A DNA stretch of 64,000 nt from Microbacterium lacus (lineage in GTDB: Bacteria; Actinomycetota; Actinomycetes; Actinomycetales; Microbacteriaceae). The notes beneath the pieces were generated by a model, which did not search any database, was not told the origin of the DNA, and saw only the letters and a list, made by a program, of their open reading frames with translations. The DNA lies in the NCBI RefSeq assembly GCF_039531105.1, contig NZ_BAAAPK010000001.1, positions 1,054,001-1,118,000 on the forward strand, in the 5' to 3' direction. Position numbers and translations under genes: made by a program. Shown piece after piece: positions 25,312-34,447 of this stretch (its first letter is position 1; each line of letters begins with the position of its first letter).

Positions 25312-26754
25312 TCAGCCTCCCGCGTGCCGGTCGAGGAACGCGTAGACCTCGTTGTCGTCGACCCCGGGGAAGGCACCGCGGGGGAGCGGCGAGAACATCT
25401 GCATGTGCACGCGGGCGCTCGGCCACGCCTTGCCCTGCCATCGCTCGGTGACCTCGGTCGGAGGGCGGCGGCAGCAGGATTCATCGGGGCACGTCGAGGT
25501 GGCGCGTTTCTGGGTCTCGCGGCCGCGGAACCACTTCGCGTCGTCGAACGGCACGCCGACGGTGATCGAGAACTCGCCGTCCTTCGTCGATCCGGTCTGC
25601 GTCGAGCACCAGAACGTGCCCGCCGGGGTATCGGTGTACTGGTAGTGCTCCGTCGTGCGGTTCTGCTCCTCGAACGCGGAGCGGGCGAGGAACCGGCGGC
25701 ACAGGATCTGACCCTCCACCGAGCCGGTCACGTCGTGCGGCACCGGAAGGTCGTCGTTCTCGTACACGCGGGAGATCGCCCCCGAGCCGTCCGCTCGCAG
25801 GAAGTGCAGTCGGATCCCGAGGTGCGTCGTGAGCAGGTTCGTCATCCGCATCGCCGCCGCCTCGTGCGTGACGCCGAACGCGTCGCGGAAGTCCTCCACG
25901 GCGAGGTTGCGGTCGCGCTTGGCCTGGCTCAGGAAGGCGACGGATGCCGCTTCGGGCATGAGCGCGCACGCTGCGAAGTAGTTGATCTCGAGCCGCTGCA
26001 TCAGGAAATCGGCGTAGTCGGTCGGACGCTGATGTCCGAGGAGTCGATGAGCCATGGCCTGGAGCGCCATCGATCGCAGGCCATGGCCGCCCGGAATCGA
26101 CGCGGGAGGCAGGTAGATGCGGCCGTGCTCGAGGTCGGTGACCGAGCGAGCCGAATGCGGCAGGTCGTTCACATAGATCAGTTCGAATCCCAGCTGCTGG
26201 GCCATGACGCTCACCGTGCGGTGCGTGAGCGCCCCCGACACGTGACCCGCGGCCTTGAGCTGCTTCTCGGCGAGCTGCTCGATCTCGGGGAGGTAGTTGT
26301 CGGCATCCCGCATGCGCAGCCGAAGTTCGGTGTTCGCGCGCCTGGCCTCCTCGGGTGTCGCGATCGCTTCGCGCTCGCGGCGCTGCAGTTCGCGATGCAG
26401 GCCCAGAATCGATTCGATCGTCTCGTCGGGGATGCCCTTCGTGACGCGCACGGGCGGGACGCCGAGCTGGCGGAACACCGAACTCGCCTGCGCGCGCTCG
26501 AGCTCGATCTCCAGCGCGGCCCGGCGGTTCGGAGGCTCCGGGGAGAGCAGCTCGGTGACCTCGACCCCGGTCGCGGTCGCGATCGCCTGCAGCAGCGAGA
26601 GCTTCGGCTCGCGCTTGCCGTTCTCGATCAGGCTGAGCTGGCTCCCCGCGACACCGACCTGCTCGCCCAGCTCGTCCAGGGTGAGGCCGTGCGCCACACG
26701 CTGATGACGGATGCGGTGGCCGAGGGTGGACAGCTCGATCGAGGTGGGCGCCAT
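25312..26754 (-). CDS. RamB/PrpR-like XRE-family regulator of acetate or propionate metabolism
   Basis: The 480-residue protein has an XRE helix-turn-helix (about 10-65, LDELGEQVGVAGSQLSLIENGKREP), a middle IrrE-like domain and a C-terminal short-chain-fatty-acyl regulator domain (FLARSAFEEQNRTTEHYQYTD region), the layout of corynebacterial RamB and mycobacterial PrpR. The metallopeptidase HExxH is degenerate: it reads HRLLGH, lacking the Glu, so it is unlikely to be a protease. A Cys cluster CPDESCC (about 422-428) lies where PrpR-type proteins bind an iron-sulfur cluster. It is divergent from pckA, a logical target. Its start is ATG 26754. Confidence 0.85.
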   Translation of the reverse strand: MAPTSIELSTLGHRIRHQRVAHGLTLDELGEQVGVAGSQLSLIENGKREPKLSLLQAIATATGVEVTELLSPEPPNRRAALEIELERAQASSVFRQLGVPPVRVTKGIPDETIESILGLHRELQRREREAIATPEEARRANTELRLRMRDADNYLPEIEQLAEKQLKAAGHVSGALTHRTVSVMAQQLGFELIYVNDLPHSARSVTDLEHGRIYLPPASIPGGHGLRSMALQAMAHRLLGHQRPTDYADFLMQRLEINYFAACALMPEAASVAFLSQAKRDRNLAVEDFRDAFGVTHEAAAMRMTNLLTTHLGIRLHFLRADGSGAISRVYENDDLPVPHDVTGSVEGQILCRRFLARSAFEEQNRTTEHYQYTDTPAGTFWCSTQTGSTKDGEFSITVGVPFDDAKWFRGRETQKRATSTCPDESCCRRPPTEVTERWQGKAWPSARVHMQMFSPLPRGAFPGVDDNEVYAFLDRHAGG

Positions 26755-26872
26755 TCTTTGATGCTAGCGAAAGATTCGCACTTCTTGCGACGAAGACATC
26801 CGGAAAACTCTTCGGAACACCTCGCATAGTGGAGGAAGACCACCGATCTGAGCCGATCGAACAGGAGTAATC

Positions 26873-28753
26873 ATGGCCCTTGCCGACATCTTCACACGGC
26901 CCTCGAACACGCCCGCCCGCCGCAACCCCGCCGCGACGGGCTTCGGAGCACGGCCGACCGTCGAGGGGGACGGCATGGCCGCGCTCGTGGCATGGGTCGA
27001 TCAGATCGCCGCGCTGACCCAGCCCGACCGCATCCACTGGGTCGACGGGTCCCGCGCTGAGAACGACGCGCTGCTGCGCGAGATGGTCGACGAGGGCAAG
27101 ATCATCAAGCTCAACCCCGAGTGGCGGCCGGGCTCGTACCTCGCCCGCTCGCACCCGAGCGACGTCGCGCGCACCGAGGCCCGCACCTTCATCGCGTCCG
27201 AGCTCGAAGAGGACGCCGGGCCCACGAACAACTGGGTCGCCCCGTCCGAGATCCGTGCGACGATCACGCCGCTGTTCGAGGGCAGCATGCGCGGGCGCAC
27301 GATGTACGTCGTCCCGTTCTCGATGGGTCCGGTCGGCGGTCCGCTCTCGCACATCGGCGTGCAGGTCACCGACAGCGCCTACGCCGTGACCTCGATCGGC
27401 ATCATGACGCGGGTCGGCGTCGGCGTGCTCCGCGAGATCGCGGCGGGCGCGCCGTGGGTCAAGACCGTGCACTCGGTCGGCGCTCCGCTCGCTCCCGGCG
27501 AGCAGGACGTCGCGTGGCCCTGCAACGACGAGAAGTACATCGTCCACTTCCCCGACACGCTCGAGGTGTGGTCCTTCGGCTCGGGCTACGGCGGCAACGC
27601 GATCCTCGCCAAGAAATGCTTCGCGCTGCGCATCGCCTCGGTCATCGGTCGCGACGAGGGCTGGCTCGCCGAGCACATGCTGCTCATCCGGGTGATCGAC
27701 CCGGCGGGCAAGGCGTTCCACGTCGCGGCGGCGTTCCCGTCCGCATGCGGCAAGACGAACCTCGCGATGCTCCGTCCCTCCATCCCCGGCTGGCGGGTCG
27801 AGACGCTGGGCGACGACATCGCGTGGCTGCGCCCCGGCGAGGACGGGCGCCTCTGGGCGATCAACCCCGAGGCGGGCTTCTTCGGTGTTGCTCCCGGCAC
27901 GGGGGAGTCGACGAACGTCACGGCGGTCGAGACCCTGTGGGGCAACACGATCTTCACGAACGTCGCCCTCCGTCCCGACGGCGACGTCTGGTGGGAGGGT
28001 CTGACGGACGAGGCGCCCGCGAACCTCATCGACTGGGAGGGCAACCCGTGGACGCCGGCATCCGGTCGTCCCGCCGCGCACCCGAACTCGCGCTTCACGG
28101 TCGGAGCGGGGCAGTGCCCGCAGATCGCGAGCGACTGGGAGGCTCCCGAGGGCGTTCCGCTCGACGCGATCCTGTTCGGCGGCCGCCGCGCCACGAACGT
28201 CCCGCTCGTCGTCGAGGCCACCGACTGGACGCACGGTGTCTTCCTGGGCTCGAACATCTCCTCCGAGCGCACGGCGGCCGCCGAGGGCACGGTCGGCGAG
28301 CTCCGCCGCGACCCGTTCGCGATGCTCCCGTTCTGCGGCTACAACATGGCCGATTACTTCGGGCACTGGCTCTCGGTCGGGCAGAAGCTGCGCTTCGACC
28401 GCGCTCCGCGCATCTTCCAGGTGAACTGGTTCCGCAAGGGCGCCGACGGCCGGTTCCTGTGGCCCGGTTTCGGCGACAACGCCCGCGTGATCGACTGGAT
28501 CATCCGCCGCATCGAGGGTGCCGTTCCGGCGGTCGACAGCCCGATCGGGCGCCTTCCCCGCACGGAGGACCTGAACCTGGACGGGATCGAGGTTCCGCAG
28601 GCCGACCTGGACGAGCTGTTCGCGATCGACCGGTCCTCGTGGCTGCGCGAGGCGGAGCTGACCGAGGAGTTCTACGCAACCTTCGGCGGCCGCATCCCCG
28701 CCCCGCTCCAGTCCGAGCTGCAGGCCCTGCGGTACCGCCTCCAGCGCTCCTGA
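26873..28753 (+). CDS. pckA: phosphoenolpyruvate carboxykinase, GTP-dependent
   Basis: Gluconeogenic enzyme converting oxaloacetate and GTP to PEP. The 626 residues match GTP-type PEPCKs: [17 protein letters not shown], the P-loop with hyper-reactive Cys292 in [35 protein letters not shown] and [15 protein letters not shown] 26873 sits behind AGGAGTAATC. It is divergent from a RamB-like regulator, consistent with control by acetate or propionate availability. Its 3' side is a repeat array. Confidence 0.97.
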   Translation: MALADIFTRPSNTPARRNPAATGFGARPTVEGDGMAALVAWVDQIAALTQPDRIHWVDGSRAENDALLREMVDEGKIIKLNPEWRPGSYLARSHPSDVARTEARTFIASELEEDAGPTNNWVAPSEIRATITPLFEGSMRGRTMYVVPFSMGPVGGPLSHIGVQVTDSAYAVTSIGIMTRVGVGVLREIAAGAPWVKTVHSVGAPLAPGEQDVAWPCNDEKYIVHFPDTLEVWSFGSGYGGNAILAKKCFALRIASVIGRDEGWLAEHMLLIRVIDPAGKAFHVAAAFPSACGKTNLAMLRPSIPGWRVETLGDDIAWLRPGEDGRLWAINPEAGFFGVAPGTGESTNVTAVETLWGNTIFTNVALRPDGDVWWEGLTDEAPANLIDWEGNPWTPASGRPAAHPNSRFTVGAGQCPQIASDWEAPEGVPLDAILFGGRRATNVPLVVEATDWTHGVFLGSNISSERTAAAEGTVGELRRDPFAMLPFCGYNMADYFGHWLSVGQKLRFDRAPRIFQVNWFRKGADGRFLWPGFGDNARVIDWIIRRIEGAVPAVDSPIGRLPRTEDLNLDGIEVPQADLDELFAIDRSSWLREAELTEEFYATFGGRIPAPLQSELQALRYRLQRS

Positions 28754-28770
28754 TCCGCCGGATCTCTGTT

Positions 28771-28880
28771 CCCGCCGAGAAGGTCCCTTTTCCGCCGAGA
28801 TGGTCCCTTTCCCGCCGAGAATGTGCCCACCATCTCGGCGGAAGAACCACCATCTCGGCGGAAGAACCACCACCTCGGGG
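28771..28880. repeat. second array of the CCGCCGAGATGGT repeat, 3 forward then 3 inverted copies
   Basis: Between convergent pckA (+) and the ABC exporter gene (-) there are three forward copies of CCGCCGAGA(A/T)GGT-CCCTTT (about 28772-28832) and then three inverted copies (A)CCATCTCGGCGGAAGAACC (about 28839-28880), the last decaying into the poly-G run. The layout and unit match the array at 4391-4546, so this is a family of paired repeats placed at convergent gene ends and likely to act as multi-hairpin terminators. Confidence 0.75.
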
Positions 28881-28894
28881 GGGGGGGGGGGGGG
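28877..28894 (+). repeat. homopolymer of 18 G
   Basis: Eighteen consecutive G follow CCACCTC, where the repeat unit would read GGCGG. It lies 14 nt before the stop codon of the minus-strand ABC exporter gene. Such tracts slip readily, so the length may vary between cells or be a sequencing estimate. Confidence 0.9.
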
Positions 28895-28908
28895 CGAGGG
28901 CGCGCGGG

Positions 28909-30804
28909 TCAGACCAGGAGCTGGTGCTTCGCGAGGTCGCGGTAGAGCGGCGTCGAGGCCACGAGCTCGGAGTGCGTCCCCTGGCCGATGACCTGACCGT
29001 GATCCAGCACCACGATCCGGTCGCTGTCCACCACGGTCGACAGGCGGTGCGCGATCACGATGAGCGTCCGGTCGGCGGCGACGGCGTCGATCGCGTCGCG
29101 CATGCGCTGCTCGTTCACGCCGTCCAGGGATGAGGTGGACTCATCCAAGAGCAGGATCGGCGGCGCAGCCAGCAGCGCCCGTGCGATCGCGAGGCGCTGA
29201 CGTTCGCCGCCGGAGAGCATCACGCCGTCCTCGCCGACGGGGGCGTCGACGCCGAGCGGGCTCCGTTCGAGCACCTCGCCCAGGTTCACGGCGCGCAGCA
29301 CACGCTCGCAGTCGGCATCCGTCGCGTCGGGGGACCCGAGCCGGAGGTTGTCGCCGATCGTGCCGGCGAGCGTGGGAGCGTCCTGCTCGACGTAACCGAA
29401 CTGCGCGCGCAGCTCGTCGCGCGGCAGCGTGCGGATGTCGCGCCCGTCCAGCGCGATGGCCCCGTCGGTCGGGTCGTAGAACCGCTCGATGAGCGACAGG
29501 ATCGTGCTCTTGCCCGCGCCGCTCGGCCCGACGAGGGCGACGCGTGCCCCGCGGGGCACGTCGAAGGTGACGCCGCGCAGCACATCGCGCTCGGGCTCGA
29601 TCGCCGGCTCGGTCGCGGCGCTCTCCAGGTGCACCTGCTCGAGCACCGCGCGGGCTTCCTTCGCCGCGGCCTCCCGGGCGGCGATCACGTTCTCGGGGTA
29701 GCGGAACCGCACGTCCCGGAACGAGATCGCCGGTGCCGAATCGGATGCCGCCGCCCCGGCATCCGTCGGCGTCGCGCCCGCCGCGATGCGGGCGTCGTCC
29801 TGGTCCTCGGTCGGCAGGTCGAGGACCTCCTGGATGCGTCCGAGGGCGCCGAGGGCCTGGTTGACGGACGTGATCGCGCCGAAGGTCGAGGCCAGCGGCT
29901 GGATCATCAGGAACAGGAAGAGGATGAACGACACGAGGGCGGCGATCGTGATCGCGCCCGCGGCGACGCGGAAGCCGCCGACGCCGAGCACCACCAGGAG
30001 CGAGACCTGCAGGGCGATGCCCGCGACCGGCACGACCAGGGCGGAGACCTTCGCGATGCGCACGCCGACCTCGTAGGCCTGGGTCGCCATCGCCTCGACG
30101 GCGGCGGTCTCGCGGGCCGTCGCGCCGGCGGCGCGCACCGTGCGGATCGATCCGACCGCGCGTTCGACGCCGGAGGCGAGCTCGCCGACGCGTTCCTGCT
30201 GCTCGGTCGACGCGGTGCGGATGCGGCCGCTGAGCAGCACGACGATCACGACCGAGATCCCGATCACGACCACGATGAGGACGAGGAGGACCGGATCGAT
30301 CACGGCCATCGCGATGAGCGCTCCGACGAAGATGAGCGAATTGCCGACCGCGTCCGCAAGTCCCTGAGTGAGCACCGCGTAGAGCAGTGTCGTATCCGTG
30401 CCGACGCGCGAGACGAGGTCACCGGTGCGGCGCGCGTCGAATTCGCTGATCGGCAGACGCAGGATGCGCGCGATGAGCTTGCGGCGGCTCGAGTAGACGA
30501 CCGCTGTCCCGGTCCGCTGGAGGAGGTAGTGCTGATAGCCCGAGATCACGGATGCGATGACGACGAGCGCGACGAGCAGCCAGACCAGGAGACCGAGGGT
30601 GTCGCCTTGTTGCACACGCTCGATGACGACGCCGACCAGAAGAGGCTGGGCGAGGGTCGCCGCGGCGCCGAGGATGCTGAGCACGGCGACCACGACGAGG
30701 GTCCGCTTGTGCTCGAAGATGAACGGCAGCAGCTGCCGGAAGGTCGCGCGAGGCCCTTCCGGCTCGGTGCGCCCGCGACGGCGGGTGGGACGGGTCGTGG
30801 ACAT
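28909..30804 (-). CDS. ABC exporter, fused membrane and ATPase domains (MDR/lipid type)
   Basis: The 631-residue half-transporter has a six-helix exporter domain (about 35-330) and an ATPase domain (about 365-625) with Walker A GPSGAGKST, signature LSGGERQR, Walker B ILLLDESTSSLD and switch His in AHRLST. Unusually, between the A-loop strand RFRYPE and the following VLRGV there are about 35 extra Ala/Glu-rich residues (about 29590-29695 in the DNA), where most homologues have about five. ATG 30804 has a GGAACGAGG-like site. It probably works as a homodimer; the substrate is unknown. Confidence 0.88.
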   Translation of the reverse strand: MSTTRPTRRRGRTEPEGPRATFRQLLPFIFEHKRTLVVVAVLSILGAAATLAQPLLVGVVIERVQQGDTLGLLVWLLVALVVIASVISGYQHYLLQRTGTAVVYSSRRKLIARILRLPISEFDARRTGDLVSRVGTDTTLLYAVLTQGLADAVGNSLIFVGALIAMAVIDPVLLVLIVVVIGISVVIVVLLSGRIRTASTEQQERVGELASGVERAVGSIRTVRAAGATARETAAVEAMATQAYEVGVRIAKVSALVVPVAGIALQVSLLVVLGVGGFRVAAGAITIAALVSFILFLFLMIQPLASTFGAITSVNQALGALGRIQEVLDLPTEDQDDARIAAGATPTDAGAAASDSAPAISFRDVRFRYPENVIAAREAAAKEARAVLEQVHLESAATEPAIEPERDVLRGVTFDVPRGARVALVGPSGAGKSTILSLIERFYDPTDGAIALDGRDIRTLPRDELRAQFGYVEQDAPTLAGTIGDNLRLGSPDATDADCERVLRAVNLGEVLERSPLGVDAPVGEDGVMLSGGERQRLAIARALLAAPPILLLDESTSSLDGVNEQRMRDAIDAVAADRTLIVIAHRLSTVVDSDRIVVLDHGQVIGQGTHSELVASTPLYRDLAKHQLLV

Positions 30805-30903
30805 GCGGGTACCTCGTTCCTGCGGACGTTCATCTACGACGGTACTTCGTGCGGGGCCGTCCCAGCCCCGGGTGGTGTCCGGAGCCGCGGGTAGGGTGGT
30901 CCG

Positions 30904-31845
30904 GTGCCTGCCCCCGTGATCGATGCGAAGAACCTCGTCAAGTCCTATTCCGTGAAGGGCAAGCCCGACTTCGTCGCGGTCGACGGGCTCTCCTTCGAGG
31001 TCGCCCCGGGCGAGTCGTTCGGGCTCCTGGGGCCGAACGGCGCCGGCAAGTCCACGACGATGAAGATGATCGGGGCCGTCTCCACGCGCACGGGCGGCGA
31101 GCTGTCGATCTTGGGTCTGGACCCCGACCAGTACGGGCCCGAGATCCGCTCCCGCCTCGGGGTCGTCCCGCAGCAGGACAACCTCGACGGCGAGCTGAAC
31201 GCGCGCGAGAACCTCTACATCTACGGCCGGTACTTCGGCCTGCCGGGCGCGGTGTGCGCGCAGAAGGCGGATGAGCTGCTCGCGTTCGCGGCCCTCGAGG
31301 ACAAGGCCAAGAGCAAGGTCGACCAGCTGTCCGGCGGCATGAAGCGGCGGCTCACGATCGCGCGCGGACTCATCAACGATCCCCGCATCCTGCTGCTGGA
31401 CGAGCCGACGACGGGATTGGACCCGCAGGCTCGGCACGTCTTGTGGGACCGCCTCTTCCGTCTGAAGGAGCGCGGCACGACCCTGCTCCTCACGACGCAC
31501 TACATGGACGAGGCCGAGCAGCTGTGCGACCGCCTGGTCGTGGTCGACAAGGGGCGCATCATGGCGGAGGGCACTCCGGCCTCGCTCATCCGCGAGCACT
31601 CGAGCCGTGAGGTGCTCGAAGTGCGCTTCGGCTCCGACCGCAACCAGCAGATCGAGCCGCAGCTGCGGGGGATCGGCGACCGGGTGGAGGTTCTGCCCGA
31701 TCGCGTCCTGATCTACACGGAGAACGGCGAGCACGCCCTGGAGGAGGTCACCCGGCGGGGTCTCGAGCCGCTCACGAGCCTGGTGCGGCGCTCGAGCTTG
31801 GAGGACGTGTTCCTCCGCCTCACCGGAAGGTCGCTGATCGAATGA
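30904..31845 (+). CDS. ABC-2 type exporter, ATP-binding protein (NodI/DrrA family)
   Basis: ATPase of a three-gene exporter. The 313 residues have Walker A GPNGAGKSTT, VVPQQDNLD, signature LSGGMKRR, Walker B ILLLDEPTTGLDPQ, switch His in TTHYMDEAE, and a C-terminal regulatory extension typical of NodI/DrrA (about 235-313). The GTG start at 30904 lies 6 nt after TAGGGT with no ribosome site, so the mRNA is probably leaderless. It overlaps the first permease gene by 4 nt. Substrates of this family include antibiotics and lipo-oligosaccharides; none can be assigned here. Confidence 0.92.
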   Translation: MPAPVIDAKNLVKSYSVKGKPDFVAVDGLSFEVAPGESFGLLGPNGAGKSTTMKMIGAVSTRTGGELSILGLDPDQYGPEIRSRLGVVPQQDNLDGELNARENLYIYGRYFGLPGAVCAQKADELLAFAALEDKAKSKVDQLSGGMKRRLTIARGLINDPRILLLDEPTTGLDPQARHVLWDRLFRLKERGTTLLLTTHYMDEAEQLCDRLVVVDKGRIMAEGTPASLIREHSSREVLEVRFGSDRNQQIEPQLRGIGDRVEVLPDRVLIYTENGEHALEEVTRRGLEPLTSLVRRSSLEDVFLRLTGRSLIE

Positions 31846-32720
31846 GCCTGCCCGAACGCGGGGACGCGGCATCCGTCATCGAGCAGCCCACCCTCGACGA
31901 ACTGCGCGCCGAGGCGCTCCAGTGGGGCCGCAAGCCGCGCCGATTCGGCGCCTGGTACGTCACCGAGCACATGGTGCGCGCGATGCGCGCGTACGGATGG
32001 ACGATCATCGTGGGCGCGCTCGGGCAGCCGATCCTCTACCTGCTCGGCCTCGCCGTGGGGCTCGCGGCCCTGATCGACGCGCCCGTGAGCGAGGGCGGCG
32101 TCGAGGTCTCGTACCTCGTCTTCGTCGCCCCCGCACTGCTCATGACCTCGACGATCGCGGTCGCGAGCGAGGAGTTCACCTACCCGGTCATGTCGGGCTT
32201 CAAGTGGCGCCGCTACTTCTTCGGCTTCAGCGCGTCGGCGATCGCGCCCGGGCAGATCGCCACCGGCGTCATGTTCGGCGCCGCAGCCCGCATGGTCGTC
32301 ACCGCCGTGGCGTACACGGCGTTCCTGTACCTCTTCGGGGCGATCCCGGATGCCGCCACGGGCTGGCTGGCGATCTTCATCGCGATCCTCGCCGGGCTCG
32401 CCTTCGGCGTCCCGCTCATGGCGTACGCGGCGTCGATCACCGATGACAAGGGCCAGTTCGCGCTCGTGCAGCGGTTCATCTTCATGCCGATGTTCCTGTT
32501 CTCCGGCACGTTCTATCCGCTCGCGACGCTACCGCTCTGGCTGCAGTGGATCGGCTGGATCTCGCCGCTCTGGCATGCGACCGAGATCGGCCGGTGGCTG
32601 ACGTACGGGCGCCCGATCGAACCGCTCCTGTTGTTCGTCCACTTCGGGTACCTCATCGCGCTCACCGTCGGCGGTTTCGTGATCGCCCGGCGCCTGTTCG
32701 AGCGGAGGCTGGCCGCGTGA
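31842..32720 (+). CDS. ABC-2 type exporter, permease 1 (NodJ-like)
   Basis: A 292-residue membrane protein with about six helices in an ABC-2 permease layout: amphipathic N-terminus, helices from about residue 45, and the family-typical FMPMFLFSGTFYPLATLPLWLQ segment followed by PLWHATE. It overlaps the ATPase gene (ATGA) and the second permease gene (GTGA), so the three are translationally coupled. Confidence 0.9.
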   Translation: MSLPERGDAASVIEQPTLDELRAEALQWGRKPRRFGAWYVTEHMVRAMRAYGWTIIVGALGQPILYLLGLAVGLAALIDAPVSEGGVEVSYLVFVAPALLMTSTIAVASEEFTYPVMSGFKWRRYFFGFSASAIAPGQIATGVMFGAAARMVVTAVAYTAFLYLFGAIPDAATGWLAIFIAILAGLAFGVPLMAYAASITDDKGQFALVQRFIFMPMFLFSGTFYPLATLPLWLQWIGWISPLWHATEIGRWLTYGRPIEPLLLFVHFGYLIALTVGGFVIARRLFERRLAA

Positions 32721-33541
32721 CCGCCGTGACCGAGAACGCGCCCGTCCGACGCGCGGGCGGAGTCCGCGCGCTGTGGGCGGGGAACCCCGCCGCCGTCGTG
32801 CAGCGCGGGCTCCTGGCCGCGCGCTCGTCGAGCTGGGTCGTCGTGCTCTCCGGCTTCTTCGAGCCGGTGTTCTACCTCCTCTCGATGGGCATCGGGCTCG
32901 GCGCCCTCATCGGCACCGTGGAGACCACGAGCGGCCTGGAGGTCTCCTACGCCGCGTTCATCGCCCCGGCGCTCCTCGCGGTCTCGGCGATGAACGGTGC
33001 GATCTACGACTCGACGTGGAACGTGTTCTTCAAGCTCAACTACGGCAAGCTCTACGAGGGGATGCTGTCCACCTCGCTCGGCCCGCTCGATGTCGCGCTG
33101 GGCGAGATCCTCTATGCCCTTCTGCGCGGGCTGCTCTATGCGACCGGCTTCATGATCATCATGCAGATCGCCGGGCTGAATCTCGCGTGGACCGCGATTC
33201 TCGCGATTCCGGCCGTTCTGCTGATCGCCTTCGGCTTCGCGAGCCTGGGCATGGCGGTCACGAGCTACATGAAGGCCTTCCAGCACATGGACTGGATCAA
33301 TTTCGTACTGCTCCCGATGTTCCTTTTCTCCGCGACGCTGTACCCGATCACGGTGTACCCGGAGTTCATCCAGGTGATCGTGAAGATCTTCCCGCTGTGG
33401 CACGGGGTCGAACTCGTCCGCGGGCTCACCACGGGAGCCCTGTACTGGGGCATGCTCTGGCACGTCCTGTACTACGTCGTGATGATCGCCGTCGGGCTCG
33501 TCTTCACCACGAAGCGGCTGCGCGCGCTCTTCCTCGACTGA
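32717..33541 (+). CDS. ABC-2 type exporter, permease 2 (NodJ-like)
   Basis: The 274-residue paralogue of the preceding permease, also with about six helices and the same signature region LLPMFLFSATLYPITVYPEF and PLWHGVELVRGL. GTG 32717 overlaps the previous stop and was chosen over a longer open reading with no coupling. The two permeases probably form a heterodimer. The operon ends about 45 nt before the first 87-bp repeat. Confidence 0.9.
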   Translation: MTAVTENAPVRRAGGVRALWAGNPAAVVQRGLLAARSSSWVVVLSGFFEPVFYLLSMGIGLGALIGTVETTSGLEVSYAAFIAPALLAVSAMNGAIYDSTWNVFFKLNYGKLYEGMLSTSLGPLDVALGEILYALLRGLLYATGFMIIMQIAGLNLAWTAILAIPAVLLIAFGFASLGMAVTSYMKAFQHMDWINFVLLPMFLFSATLYPITVYPEFIQVIVKIFPLWHGVELVRGLTTGALYWGMLWHVLYYVVMIAVGLVFTTKRLRALFLD

Positions 33542-33586
33542 CGCCGCGTTCGGCATCCGCGGTCCCAGCTTTCCGCGTGCATCCGC

Positions 33587-33673
33587 GCGCACGATTGCGG
33601 AGATGTGCAGGATGACGGACGAAAGTCGCGTCCGGCATCCGTCATTCTGCACATCTCCGTGATCCTGCACGCG
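33587..33673. repeat. 87-bp hairpin-forming direct repeat, copy 1
   Basis: This copy matches the one at 36128-36214 in 85 of 87 positions (differences in the GTGCAGGATG/GTGCATGATG and ATCTCCG/ATCGCCG parts). Each contains two arms of about 29 nt around a 14-nt centre. In copy 1 the + strand RNA pairs along the arms with three G-U wobbles and one mismatch; the centre includes GAC-GAAA-GTC, a GNRA tetraloop mini-hairpin. It lies upstream of the TetR gene, and the twin copy closes the operon. Confidence 0.85.
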
Positions 33674-33734
33674 CGCGGGACCGGGGCGTGGCGGATGCCG
33701 CACCGCGGCCCCGTTGCGCGAAGTGCACCCGTTC

Positions 33735-33776
33735 TTGAACATGTTCAGTCTGCGGGCTACGATCTGAACATGTTCA
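33735..33776 (+). promoter_or_regulatory. TetR gene promoter with two identical operators
   Basis: TTGAAC (33735-33740), 17 nt, TACGAT (33758-33763), then 6 nt to ATG 33770, a textbook promoter giving a leaderless mRNA. Two identical perfect palindromes TGAACATGTTCA lie at 33736-33747, on the -35, and at 33765-33776, across the transcription start and start codon, 29 bp apart. A TetR dimer on each would shut the promoter, so autorepression is very likely. Confidence 0.8.
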
Positions 33777-34447
33777 GTTCCGTGAGTGCGCCCGTCACCA
33801 AGAGCGAACGGACTCGCTCCTCGATACGCGACATCGCGCTGCGGTCGTTCCGTGAGCGCGGCTACGACCTCACCACGATCCGCCTGATCGCCCAGGAGGC
33901 GGGGGTGTCCGTGGGCACCACGAACTACCACTTCGCGTCGAAGAACGATCTGGTGCAAGAGCTCTACCTCGAGGTTCAGCGGGCGCATCGCGATGCGGCG
34001 GAGCCGCTGCTCGGACAGACCGACGACCTCGTCGAACGCCTCGGGATCGTCTTCCGCACCGGGCTCGACCAGCTCGAGCCGTACCATCGTTTCGCGCCGG
34101 AGTTCCTCTCAGCCGCTGTGTCGCCGCGCTCCTCACTCAACCCGCTGTCAGGGGAATCGGCCCCTTCACGCGACATCGTCGTGGGGCTGTTCCGCGAAGC
34201 CGTTTCCGGCGCCGCGAATCGGCTCCCCGCCGAGTTCGAGCGGGATATGCCTTCTGCCCTCGTTCTGGCACACCTCCTTTTGGCGCTGTTCTGGGTCTAT
34301 GACGGCTCGCCGGAGCGCGAGCGCACGCGGCGGCTGCTCGACCGCGGGCTGCGCCTGCTGAAGCTCTCGCTGCCGTTGATCCGCGTGCGCGTGCTGCGTA
34401 AACCGCTGCGCGAGCTTCTCGACCTGGTCGCTGAGGTGCGCGCGTGA
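33770..34447 (+). CDS. TetR-family transcriptional regulator
   Basis: The 225-residue protein has an N-terminal TetR helix-turn-helix (about 12-60: ALRSFRERGYDLTTIRLIAQEAGVS split over two helices, then VGTTNYHFASKNDLV) and a ligand-binding helical domain. The start ATG 33770 is the one set by the promoter spacing and lies within an operator palindrome. It is the first gene of four that overlap by 4 nt each, ending at the second 87-bp repeat. The regulator probably controls the cassette it belongs to; its ligand is unknown. Confidence 0.9.
   Translation: MFSSVSAPVTKSERTRSSIRDIALRSFRERGYDLTTIRLIAQEAGVSVGTTNYHFASKNDLVQELYLEVQRAHRDAAEPLLGQTDDLVERLGIVFRTGLDQLEPYHRFAPEFLSAAVSPRSSLNPLSGESAPSRDIVVGLFREAVSGAANRLPAEFERDMPSALVLAHLLLALFWVYDGSPERERTRRLLDRGLRLLKLSLPLIRVRVLRKPLRELLDLVAEVRA

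Noticed and set aside
25481..28873. Minus-strand open frame of over 1000 codons across pckA
   Set aside because: Antisense to a well-supported PEPCK gene; composition is that of a GC-driven shadow.
28771..28894. Origin or attachment site suggested by the repeats and poly-G
   Set aside because: No AT-rich region, DnaA-type boxes or integrase; the convergent gene ends favour termination.
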